Assembly: GCA_050186725.1 (NCBI GenBank)
Contig: JBFWYG010000100.1
Coordinates: forward strand, 1-14,272
Direction: 5' to 3'
From: JADJYF01 sp050186725
GTDB taxonomy: Bacteria; Pseudomonadota; Gammaproteobacteria; Ga0077536
Length of the DNA stretch: 14,272 nucleotides
The notes beneath the pieces are model-generated. The model did not search any database. It was not told the origin of the DNA and saw nothing but the letters and a program-made list of their open reading frames with translations. Shown piece by piece: positions 5,592 through 12,194 of the stretch (position 1 is its first letter; the number at the start of each line of letters is the position of its first letter). Made by a program: the position numbers and the translations under genes.

Positions 5592-7004
5592 ATGGCGGCG
5601 AAGTACACCCAGCGCTACGAGTCGAATGACAACGGCCTGCGTTTCCAGGAGCTGACCTACACAGGTAACTTCGTCGGGCTCGAGCCGGTGCCGGACGGCA
5701 TCCTCGGCGATCGCATCATGAAGTCGCGCGCCCAGAGCCGCGTCTTGGAGCAGGTCTCCGAGGCGGACGTGCGGGTCGACGACTTCACCATCCCCGAGTT
5801 GAACGACCTCAACAACTATCTCGCCTGGAACATCTGGGACGTGCTGGTGATGCGCGCCACCGAGGGCGCTTCCGGCATGATTCCGCGCCAGGAGTACGAA
5901 ATCCTGGCGATGATGCACGAGTTCTACCGCTGGCCCGAGCTGCTGCGCATGACCACCGACGAGGTCGGCGTGGATGGCGTCATCGCCATCGGCGCGGGCG
6001 CGCGGCAGGAAGTGGGCACCAAGGTCAACTGCGTGCACGACTGGAGCATCGGCGCGGTCGGCTTCGGGATGGGACGCTGCGGCCTGCTGGCCCTCGAAGT
6101 CATCGAGGCGAACGACTACATCGAGGAGAGCAACACCATCCTCAAGTTCATGCAGCGCGTGCAGTGGGGCAAGCGGCAGGACGGCTGGATCCTGAACTCC
6201 CAGAACCGCTACCGCTGCCAGATCCACGAGCCGGCGCTGCAGGACAAGCTCGCCTCGCAGATCGAGCGCTGCGAGCCGGGCAGCCCCACGCACGACCAGC
6301 TGATCCGCTTCAATGCCGCGGCGGAGCTGCTGTCCTTTCTCGATCACTTCGACTGCCGGCTCGGTCTCGGTGACACCGGTCCCTATCGCCTGCCGAACGG
6401 CAACCTGCTCATCATCCGTGATCTGTTCTGCAACGAGGACGCCTATCACTGGAGCGACGTGTGCGATCACGAGAACGTGCCGTACTGCTACACGGTGCTG
6501 CTCGAGATCGACGCCGAGGCCATGGCGCTGGAGGAAATCCGCGTCAACGACATCTCCACCACCTTCACCCGGCCGAAGAACTACATTCCGCACGTGGTGG
6601 GCGGCGCGGTGCTGGTGCGCGAGAAGTGGGACACCCCGATGGGCGAGGTCTACCCGGTGCCCATCGCGGAGCTCGGCCCGCGTCTCGCCGGCATCCAGAA
6701 CGCGACCTTCAAGCTCTATAGCAAGCTCGCGCGCATGTGTCGCCGGCAACTCATCACCAACGGCATGTACGTGTACTACGTCGGCATGATCCTGCCGCAC
6801 CTGCGCAAGGCCGGCACCTATGACAAGGCCTGCGCCGACTACCAGTTCTGGGAGATCGACCAGCGCATCTCGAACTACTACTACGACATCACCAAGCGTG
6901 GCTTCGCCAAGACCACGGTACCGAACAAGATCTTCTCCGGCGCCGGCTACCTGCCCTTCGGCGAGGGCGCCGACAGGCGTCGTTCGAAGTATCTCTGGAG
7001 CTGA
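5592..7004 (+). CDS. Conserved-looking 470-aa protein of unknown function
   Basis: I do not recognise this protein's family. It is soluble, with no signal peptide or clear membrane segment, and rich in aromatic residues. It is unusually rich in Cys and His for a cytosolic protein: C147/H149, C209/H212, H252/C255 and the cluster C280, H286, C291, H293, C299, with more at C163, C227, C383 and C414. A glycine-rich stretch IAIGAGARQEVG (131-142) and GFGMGRCG (157-164) stand out. Neither an ATP-grasp signature nor a PEP-binding barrel motif is visible. The C-terminus (416-470) is Tyr/Arg/Lys-rich. GAGG (5580-5583) overlaps the preceding stop and serves the ATG at 5592. Gaps of ten and three bases to its neighbours make joint translation with the phosphohistidine protein and the winged-helix protein very likely, so I infer a complex or shared pathway. 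A catalytic subunit using the carrier domain is one option, a metal-binding enzyme another. Confidence 0.85.
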   Translation: MAAKYTQRYESNDNGLRFQELTYTGNFVGLEPVPDGILGDRIMKSRAQSRVLEQVSEADVRVDDFTIPELNDLNNYLAWNIWDVLVMRATEGASGMIPRQEYEILAMMHEFYRWPELLRMTTDEVGVDGVIAIGAGARQEVGTKVNCVHDWSIGAVGFGMGRCGLLALEVIEANDYIEESNTILKFMQRVQWGKRQDGWILNSQNRYRCQIHEPALQDKLASQIERCEPGSPTHDQLIRFNAAAELLSFLDHFDCRLGLGDTGPYRLPNGNLLIIRDLFCNEDAYHWSDVCDHENVPYCYTVLLEIDAEAMALEEIRVNDISTTFTRPKNYIPHVVGGAVLVREKWDTPMGEVYPVPIAELGPRLAGIQNATFKLYSKLARMCRRQLITNGMYVYYVGMILPHLRKAGTYDKACADYQFWEIDQRISNYYYDITKRGFAKTTVPNKIFSGAGYLPFGEGADRRRSKYLWS

Positions 7005-7007
7005 GCG

Positions 7008-7613
7008 ATGAGCGGCGCCGAAGCGGCGATGCCGGACGCGACCACGCTGGACGATGCGTCCTTCGCGCTGTTGAACGCCGTGCATCTGAAACGCATCGTC
7101 GGCGAGGCCGACCTCGCGGCGCTGCTTGGCACCACCACGGAAGACATCGCCGCGCGCCTCGCGCCCTGGGTACAAGGCGGGCTCGCCATGGCGCTGTCGG
7201 CCGGCGTGATGCTGATGCCGGAGGGCACGGCGGCGGTGCACGCCCATTACCACGCGCGCTACGCCGGCCTGCGCGGGCAGCCGTCGCTCAACGACTGGTA
7301 CACGCGTTTCGAGACCTTGAACACGCGCTTCATCGCCGCGCTTACCCGCTGGCAGCAGCAGGGCCAGGACGACGACACGCTGTTCCGCGCGCTCGAAATC
7401 GTCGAGGCGCTGGTCAAGGCGCTCGACGCGCTCACGCCCGTCGTGCCGCGCTATGCCGATTACCAGCGACGCTTCAACGCCGCCATCGACGCCATCGAAC
7501 AGGGCGACACCGACCTGCTGGTCAATCCGCGCCGCGACTCGGCGCACAACATCTGGTTCGAATTCCACGAGGACGTGCTGTGCGTCCTCGGCCGTCCGCG
7601 CGACACCACCTGA
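7008..7613 (+). CDS. Winged-helix plus helical-domain protein linked to the phosphohistidine module
   Basis: The 201-residue protein has an N-terminal winged-helix-like region (about 18-88): ALLNAVHLKRIVGEADLAAL, a GTTTEDIAARLAPWVQGGLA recognition-helix-like part, then a wing ending in MPEGTAAVHA. A helical C-terminal domain follows (about 95-196), closing with the distinctive DSAHNIWFEFHEDVLCVLGR (177-196). From memory, similar proteins with a 'DSYHTVWFELHEDLL' ending occur in actinobacteria next to, or fused with, PEP-utilizing enzymes, often labelled MarR-like; I cannot verify this here. The three-base gap to the upstream gene and GGAG within that gene's end argue for a structural partner or a dedicated regulator. 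A pure DNA-binding role is uncertain because the predicted recognition helix is not notably basic. Confidence 0.8.
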   Translation: MSGAEAAMPDATTLDDASFALLNAVHLKRIVGEADLAALLGTTTEDIAARLAPWVQGGLAMALSAGVMLMPEGTAAVHAHYHARYAGLRGQPSLNDWYTRFETLNTRFIAALTRWQQQGQDDDTLFRALEIVEALVKALDALTPVVPRYADYQRRFNAAIDAIEQGDTDLLVNPRRDSAHNIWFEFHEDVLCVLGRPRDTT

Positions 7614-7651
7614 ATCCCCGCGCGACGCCCACGCCAAGAGGAACGATGCCC

Positions 7652-8754
7652 ATGAGTACGCCGGAACCCAAAGCGACCCCCATCCATCCCGGCCGCCAGC
7701 CCTACGGCGCCTACTACCGACGCATGGATCGCCTGACCGCCGAGCCCGATCCGGAACTCACCCGCTGCGGGCCCGGCACGCCCATGGGTGAATACATGCG
7801 CCGTCACTGGCAGCCGGTGTGCCTGTCGCAGGAACTGACCGACGTGCCGAAGGCGATTCGCATCCTCGGCGAGAACCTGGTCGCGTTCCGCGATCGCAGC
7901 GGACGCGTGGGCGTGCTCGAGCGGCACTGCGTGCATCGCGGCACCTCGCTCGAGTTCGGCATCATCCAGAGCCACGGCATCCGCTGCTGCTACCACGGCT
8001 GGCAGTTCGACGTCGACGGCAGCATCCTCGAGACCCCCTGCGAGCCACGCGGCAGCCGCATGAAGGACAACGTCTTCCAGGGCGCCTACCCGGCGTTCGA
8101 GCGTGACGGCATCGTGTTCGCCTACATGGGCCCGCCGGAGGAGAAGCCGCCGTTCGACGTCTACGACGGCATGGTGCTGCCCGAAGGCACGAAGCTCGTG
8201 CCCTTCTCCAACGTCTATCCGTGCAACTGGCTGCAGGTGCACGAGAACCTGATCGATCACTTTCACTCGGCGGCGCTGCACAACAACATGACGGTGGACA
8301 GCGTGGACGCCGCGATCCGCGCCGGCACCAGTCTCGGCGCCGGTTTCGCGCGCCTGCCGGTGATCCAGTGGATAGCGACCCGCGACGGCAACGGCATCGC
8401 CTTCACCGCGGCGCGCCGCGTGTCGGATGAGAAGGTGTGGATCCGCATGACCGAGATCCAGCTGCCGAACCTGATCCAGATCGCCTCCGTCGCGCCCTCG
8501 GCCGCCGAACTGCGCCACACCACCGTCTCCATGACTCGCTGGCAGGTGCCGGCGGACGACGAGAACACGATGGTGTTCGGCTGGCGCCACTTCAACGACG
8601 AGGTCGATCCGAATCACTTCGGGCGCGAAGAGGCCTGCGGCATCGACAAGATAGACTTCCTCGACGGCCAGACCGGCAATCGCAGCTACCTCGAAGGTCA
8701 GCGCGCGCCGGGCGACTTCGAAGCGATCACGAGCCAGGGCGCGATCACCGTGCA
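7652..8754 (+). CDS. Rieske non-heme iron oxygenase, alpha subunit (3' end in gap)
   Basis: The 367 readable residues carry a complete Rieske site, C93-x-H95-x16-C112-x2-H115, followed by the mononuclear iron motif ENLIDHFHSAALH, giving D202 (bridge), H205 and H210. D355 in the GDFEA segment is a candidate third iron ligand. Layout and the RHWQPVCLS opening resemble the phthalate 4,5-dioxygenase/vanillate demethylase group rather than naphthalene-type enzymes. Such proteins hydroxylate or demethylate ring compounds with O2 and electrons from a reductase. No reductase or ferredoxin gene is in the window. The frame enters the 100-N gap at 8755, so roughly 50-80 residues are probably missing. 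Two ATGs compete, 7646 and 7652; GAGG (7639-7642) is nine bases from 7652 but only three from 7646, so 7652 is preferred. It is probably the last cotranscribed gene of the 3465 run, 38 bases after the winged-helix gene. Confidence 0.92.
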
Positions 8755-8854
8755 NNNNNNNNNNNNNNNNNNNNNNNNNNNNNNNNNNNNNNNNNNNNNN
8801 NNNNNNNNNNNNNNNNNNNNNNNNNNNNNNNNNNNNNNNNNNNNNNNNNNNNNN
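8755..8854. other. Assembly gap (100 N)
   Basis: There are exactly 100 N, the conventional placeholder for a scaffold gap of unknown size. It removes the 3' ends of two convergent genes. From usual family lengths, the oxygenase needs about 50-80 more codons and the AraC protein about 60-80, so the true gap is probably at least 350 bases and may hold more. The flanks end in TGCA on the left and begin with TGCA on the right. Linkage across it rests only on scaffolding. Confidence 0.99.
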
Positions 8855-9579
8855 TGCATCACGTAGGCGTGGGGCGCGACGCCGAAGCTCGCGCGAAAGC
8901 GCCGCGCGAAACTCGACAGGCCGAGCCCCACGACCTCGGCCAGCGTGTTCAGATCGAAGGCGTCGTGCAGGTGGCTCTCGATGAAGTCGATGAGCCGCGC
9001 GCGTTGGCTGCTGCTCAGGCGTCCGCCGTCCGCCCGTTCGCGCAGCACCAGTTCGGCGTAGTGGCGCAGCAGGTGCAAGCCGAGTTCGGTGGCGACCGAT
9101 TCCGCGTAGAGCTTGCCGCCCAGGCCGGGCACGCGAGCCTCTTGCTGGATGGCGGCAACGCCGGCGGTCAGCACCGGGTCGGACACGTTCAGGACGTCGT
9201 GCAGGCGAATTTCGCTCACCTGGTTGTCCAGCGCCTCCGAGGCGAGCCGGGCGAGCAGGTCGTGGTCGAGGTAGACGTGGGTGACGTCGATATTGCGGCT
9301 CCAGTTCCAGTCGGAGCGCTGGGCGCGGGTCAGGAGCGAGATGCTGCCAGGCGCGCAGCGGGTCTGCTGCCAGGCGCCGTCGAAGCGCCGCTCCATGGGC
9401 GTCTGGCCCTGGCGGTAGGAGACGATCATGTAGTCCCGCATGGGCGGGATGTAGACGTCCTGGCCGAGGTAGCGATAGCCGCGCAGCGCCACGCCCCGCC
9501 AGTCGAGCGCATCGCTCGCGCAGGTCACTTCCCCGGGTACCCAGTCCAGCAGTTCCGCCGGTGTGATCAGCCGTCCCAT
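8855..9579 (-). CDS. AraC-family transcriptional regulator (3' end in gap)
   Basis: The 241 readable residues comprise a beta-rich N-terminal sensing domain (about 15-130, AraC-binding-2-like), a linker, and the start of an AraC DNA-binding domain. The first helix-turn-helix lies at about 207-231 (LNTLAEVVGLGLSSFARRFRA), followed by the typical SFGVAPHAYVM (231-241), where the frame runs into the gap. The second helix-turn-helix is therefore missing from the assembly, not necessarily from the genome. AraC proteins of this type commonly activate adjacent oxygenase or catabolic operons in response to a substrate. The Rieske gene converging on it and the BVMO gene upstream on the same strand are natural targets. 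The ATG at 9579 has only a weak ribosome-binding site (GTGAGAA/CAGGGCG). A promoter with TTGACA lies about 60-90 bases upstream. Confidence 0.88.
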
Positions 9580-9636
9580 CGCCCTGTTCTCACGTGCCGT
9601 GCCGCGGCCACGAGTGGCCGGGACACCAGAATGGGG

Positions 9637-9666
9637 AGGCTAGGGAGTGCGGGTCCGCACTGTCAA
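9637..9666 (-). promoter_or_regulatory. Putative AraC-gene promoter with embedded palindrome
   Basis: On the minus strand a perfect -35 box TTGACA (9666-9661) is followed, after 18 bases, by a -10-like TAGCCT (9642-9637). Between the boxes is the near-palindrome AGTGCGG-GT-CCGCACT (9646-9661), with perfect seven-base arms, whose outer base overlaps the -35 box. A protein bound there would block polymerase, so autorepression or control by another regulator is suggested. The -10 match is only moderate. Confidence 0.45.
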
Positions 9667-9690
9667 CCGCGCGAACCGTCAGGAATTGTG

Positions 9691-9712
9691 CCGGGCCGCG
9701 GACGCGGCCCGG
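9691..9712 (-). terminator. Hairpin after the BVMO gene
   Basis: CCGGGCCGCG and CGCGGCCCGG form a perfect ten-base inverted repeat with a two-base centre, beginning 13 bases past the BVMO stop on the minus strand. The stem is all G/C. The downstream minus-strand sequence (CACAATTCC) lacks a proper T-run, so termination efficiency is uncertain. It separates BVMO transcription from the AraC promoter. Confidence 0.55.
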
Positions 9713-9724
9713 CCTGGCCGGGAA

Positions 9725-11344
9725 TCATTGCTGGGTGAAACCGGCGTAGCCGCTGGCGGCCAGGTCCTCGCACTTCTGCCGATAGGTGCCCACGCCGCCG
9801 ATGTAGGACAGGAGCCGGCGCGGCTTGCCGTCGACGTTCGAGCCCATGTACCAGGAGTCGGTCTTGGTCACGAGGGTGGCGTTGGCTACCTCGTCGTGAT
9901 GCGCCACCCAGGCGTCTTCCAGCTCGCGGGTGGCCTCGATGACGGTCTTGCCGCTGGCGCGCAGGTGCGTGAGGCAGGCGGTGATCCACTCGGTCTGCTG
10001 CTGCAGGCAGGTGGTCATGTTGCACAGCGCGGCCGAGGGCGCGAGCGGCGCGCCGGTGGTGAAGAGATTGGGATAGCCATGCACCTGCAGGCCGTAGGTG
10101 GTGCGGATGTCCCGCGCCCAGTCGTCCTTCAGCGCGCGACCACCGCGACCACGGATGTCGATGCGGGTGAGCGCGCCCGAACCGGCGTCGAAGCCGGTGG
10201 CGAGGATCAGGATGTCGAGCGCGTGCACGGTGCCGTCGGCGAGCTGCACGCCGTCAGGCGTCACGCGGGCGATGGGATTGTTCTTGACCGGCACCAGCTG
10301 CACGTTCGGCCGGTGATAGACCTCGAGATAGCCTTTCTCCAGCGGCACGCGATGGGTGCCGAAGCCGTAGTCGGTCGGGATCAGCGCCTCGCACAGCGCC
10401 GGGTCCTTCAGCCGCTCACGCATCTTCTCGCGCACGAACTCCGAGACTTCCTGGCTCGCCTCCTCGTCCATGAAGAGTTCCGGACAGGTCGCGAGCCAGA
10501 GCTTCAGCGAGCCCCAGGCCCAGTTGTCTTCCATCAGCATGCGCCGCTCGGCCTTCGACTTGCTCTTCCAGTCGCCGGCCGGGAAATCGAACTCGAAGCC
10601 CGAGAAGGTGCGCGGCAGGGTGTCGCGCAGCTCTTCGAAGCGCGCGTGGTAGGCCGCCACTTCGGCGTCGCCGTAGTGCGGGTTCTCCATCGGGCTGATG
10701 TACTGCGGGGTGCGCACGAACACCTTCAGGTGGCCGACCTTGTCGGCGATGGTCTGGATGACTTGGATACCGGTCGCGCCGTTGCCCACCACGCCGACGC
10801 GCTTGCCGGCGAAGTCGACCGGCGCCTTCGGCCAGCGCGCGGTGTGGATCAGCTGGCCCTTGAAGCTCTCCTGGCCCTCGAACACCTTGGTGAGCGGCGC
10901 GGACAGCATGCCGCTGCAAGAGATCAGGAACTGGCAGTCGAAGGTCTCGCCGGCGGTGGTGGCGACCGTCCAGCGACCGCGCGCCTCGTCGTAATGGGCC
11001 GACGCGATGGTGGTCTCGAACTGGAATTCCTTGCGCAGGTCGAGCTTGTCGGCCACGTAGTTCATCCAGCGCTCGATTTCCGGCTGGCCGGGGAAGCGCT
11101 CGCTCCAGCGCCAGCCTTTGTACAGCTCTTCGGAGAACAGGTACTGGTAGATGTAGCACTCCGAGTCGAACTTGGCGCCGGGATAGCGGTTCCAGTACCA
11201 GGTGCCACCGACGCCCGAGGCGGCGTCGAAGCCGCGCACGCTGAAACCTTGTTCGCGCAGCTGATAGACCTGGTAGAGGCCGGCCACGCCGGCACCGATG
11301 ACGATGGTGTCGAAGGAGGTGGAGGATGGGTCGGCCGGGCTCAT
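9725..11344 (-). CDS. Baeyer-Villiger-type flavin-containing monooxygenase
   Basis: The 539-residue protein has the FAD-binding GAGVAG (17-22), the BVMO-type GGTWYWNRYPGAKFD (46-60), the family fingerprint F161-x-G-x3-H167-T-x2-W171-P172, and a second dinucleotide motif GNGATG (187-192) for NADPH. LATGFD (381-386) is the usual late FMO/BVMO element. Type I BVMOs insert an oxygen next to a carbonyl using NADPH and O2, turning ketones into esters or lactones. Relatives include cyclohexanone, cyclopentadecanone and steroid monooxygenases; the substrate here cannot be fixed. The frame extends upstream to 11575, but the ATG at 11344 is preceded by a GGAG about eleven bases away and places the FAD motif at the normal distance from the N-terminus. 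An SDR that could make the ketone is in the same window, though 6.5 kb away and across the gap. Confidence 0.94.
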   Translation of the reverse strand: MSPADPSSTSFDTIVIGAGVAGLYQVYQLREQGFSVRGFDAASGVGGTWYWNRYPGAKFDSECYIYQYLFSEELYKGWRWSERFPGQPEIERWMNYVADKLDLRKEFQFETTIASAHYDEARGRWTVATTAGETFDCQFLISCSGMLSAPLTKVFEGQESFKGQLIHTARWPKAPVDFAGKRVGVVGNGATGIQVIQTIADKVGHLKVFVRTPQYISPMENPHYGDAEVAAYHARFEELRDTLPRTFSGFEFDFPAGDWKSKSKAERRMLMEDNWAWGSLKLWLATCPELFMDEEASQEVSEFVREKMRERLKDPALCEALIPTDYGFGTHRVPLEKGYLEVYHRPNVQLVPVKNNPIARVTPDGVQLADGTVHALDILILATGFDAGSGALTRIDIRGRGGRALKDDWARDIRTTYGLQVHGYPNLFTTGAPLAPSAALCNMTTCLQQQTEWITACLTHLRASGKTVIEATRELEDAWVAHHDEVANATLVTKTDSWYMGSNVDGKPRRLLSYIGGVGTYRQKCEDLAASGYAGFTQQ

Positions 11345-11612
11345 GGCGTTGAGATCTCCTGGTCTGGGCTGGGTTCGAGGTCTGGCCGGCGGCGCACGAT
11401 CGCGCGTCGGCGGGCCGCAGTGTGGCGACGCGCGACGCCCGGGTATTGAATAAAACGGGCGCGGCGCGCCAGGCTGTTCGCCACCATCACGGGGCCGCGC
11501 GGCCGGCCGCCCGCGTGTGCCAACTCGCGCACAGAATCGGGGCGTTGGCCGCCGTCGCGGTCCGCTGGCGCGCAATCATCGGTCTCCTGCCATGCCGCTT
11601 AGAGGAATTGCC
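11345..11612. promoter_or_regulatory. Divergent intergenic region, BVMO / VPLP-CTERM gene
   Basis: This 268-base region must hold promoters for both flanking genes. It is GC-rich apart from one AT-rich island, TATTGAATAAAACG (11444-11457), about 100 bases upstream of the BVMO start. On the minus strand the island contains TTTATT, a four-of-six match to a -10 box. No convincing -35 box was found for either strand. The minus-strand frame running upstream from the BVMO start through this region is arginine/proline-rich and looks noncoding. Confidence 0.3.
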
Positions 11613-12191
11613 ATGCGCCACCTGCGTTCCTGCCTGCTGCTCACCCTGCAGAGCGTCGCGCTGCTGTTCGGGGCCGAGGCCGGCGCCGCCGGCCTCGAAG
11701 GCGCGGAGGTGACGGTCACCGGCTACTGCTGCACCGCGCCTACCGAAACCGACAGGTTCACCGTGCCGGCCACGGCCACCGTCGGCGCCGGCGTCGAGTT
11801 TCCGGCCGGCTCGCTGCTCACGATCGGTCGCGACCTGATCACCTCCAACGTCGACGTCGCGGCCTTCAGCATAGACCTGGTCTACACCGCGTCGGCCACG
11901 GCCGCCGGCGGCAGCTTCAACGGTTTCGCCTTTGATTTCGCCGGTCTCGGCCCCCAGCGCATCGCCCAGGCCAGCTTGAATCCGCAGTCGTCCTTCGCGC
12001 CCGGCAGCGTGGGCCTGTTCTTCGACGCGAACACCCTGTTCTACGACGCCGCCGGTCTGGTGTTCGTGCCGGGCAGCCGCGTGCTGATCGACATCGAACT
12101 CGCGCCCGTGCCGCTGCCGGGCGCCGCCGTGCTCCTGGGAGGCGGCCTGTTGATGCTCGGCGCCCGACGACGCCCGCGCGCCCGCGCCTGA
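11613..12191 (+). CDS. Secreted protein with VPLP-type (PEP-CTERM-like) sorting tail
   Basis: The 192-residue product has an N-terminal signal peptide (MRHLRS, hydrophobic 7-20, likely cleavage near AGA-AG at about 26). A beta-rich, Gly/Ala/Ser/Thr-rich body (27-163) follows. The tripartite C-terminus has VPLP (166-169), a hydrophobic helix (170-183) and a basic cluster RRRPRAR (185-191). That layout is the exosortase recognition tail, so the protein should be exported by Sec, cut at the tail and placed in the envelope or exopolysaccharide matrix. A vicinal Cys pair sits in GYCCTAPTE (38-46). The body shows no recognised domain. The ATG at 11613 has AGAGGAA (11601-11607) upstream; an earlier in-frame ATG at 11517 lacks a signal peptide at the right place. 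The gene converges on the transglycosylase gene with only three bases between stops. Confidence 0.82.
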   Translation: MRHLRSCLLLTLQSVALLFGAEAGAAGLEGAEVTVTGYCCTAPTETDRFTVPATATVGAGVEFPAGSLLTIGRDLITSNVDVAAFSIDLVYTASATAAGGSFNGFAFDFAGLGPQRIAQASLNPQSSFAPGSVGLFFDANTLFYDAAGLVFVPGSRVLIDIELAPVPLPGAAVLLGGGLLMLGARRRPRARA

Positions 12192-12194
12192 GCT

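Noticed and set aside
1945..5608. Three overlapping minus-strand frames of 445-490 residues
   Set aside because: They mirror the SDR, DUF7064 and HAD genes, have shadow-like composition and no recognisable domains.
5502..7637. 711-residue open frame on the minus strand
   Set aside because: It lies opposite three tightly packed plus-strand genes with good ribosome-binding sites; its translation is His/Val/Arg/Asp-rich low-complexity sequence without motifs, as expected for an antisense shadow in GC-rich DNA.
8698..8854. Apparent continuation of the AraC frame through the N and into the oxygenase gene
   Set aside because: The frame is carried across unknown bases by chance; the residues left of the gap are antisense to the oxygenase.
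9647..11449. 600-residue open frame on the plus strand
   Set aside because: It is the antisense shadow of the BVMO gene, whose FAD, NADPH and BVMO fingerprint motifs are all intact on the minus strand.
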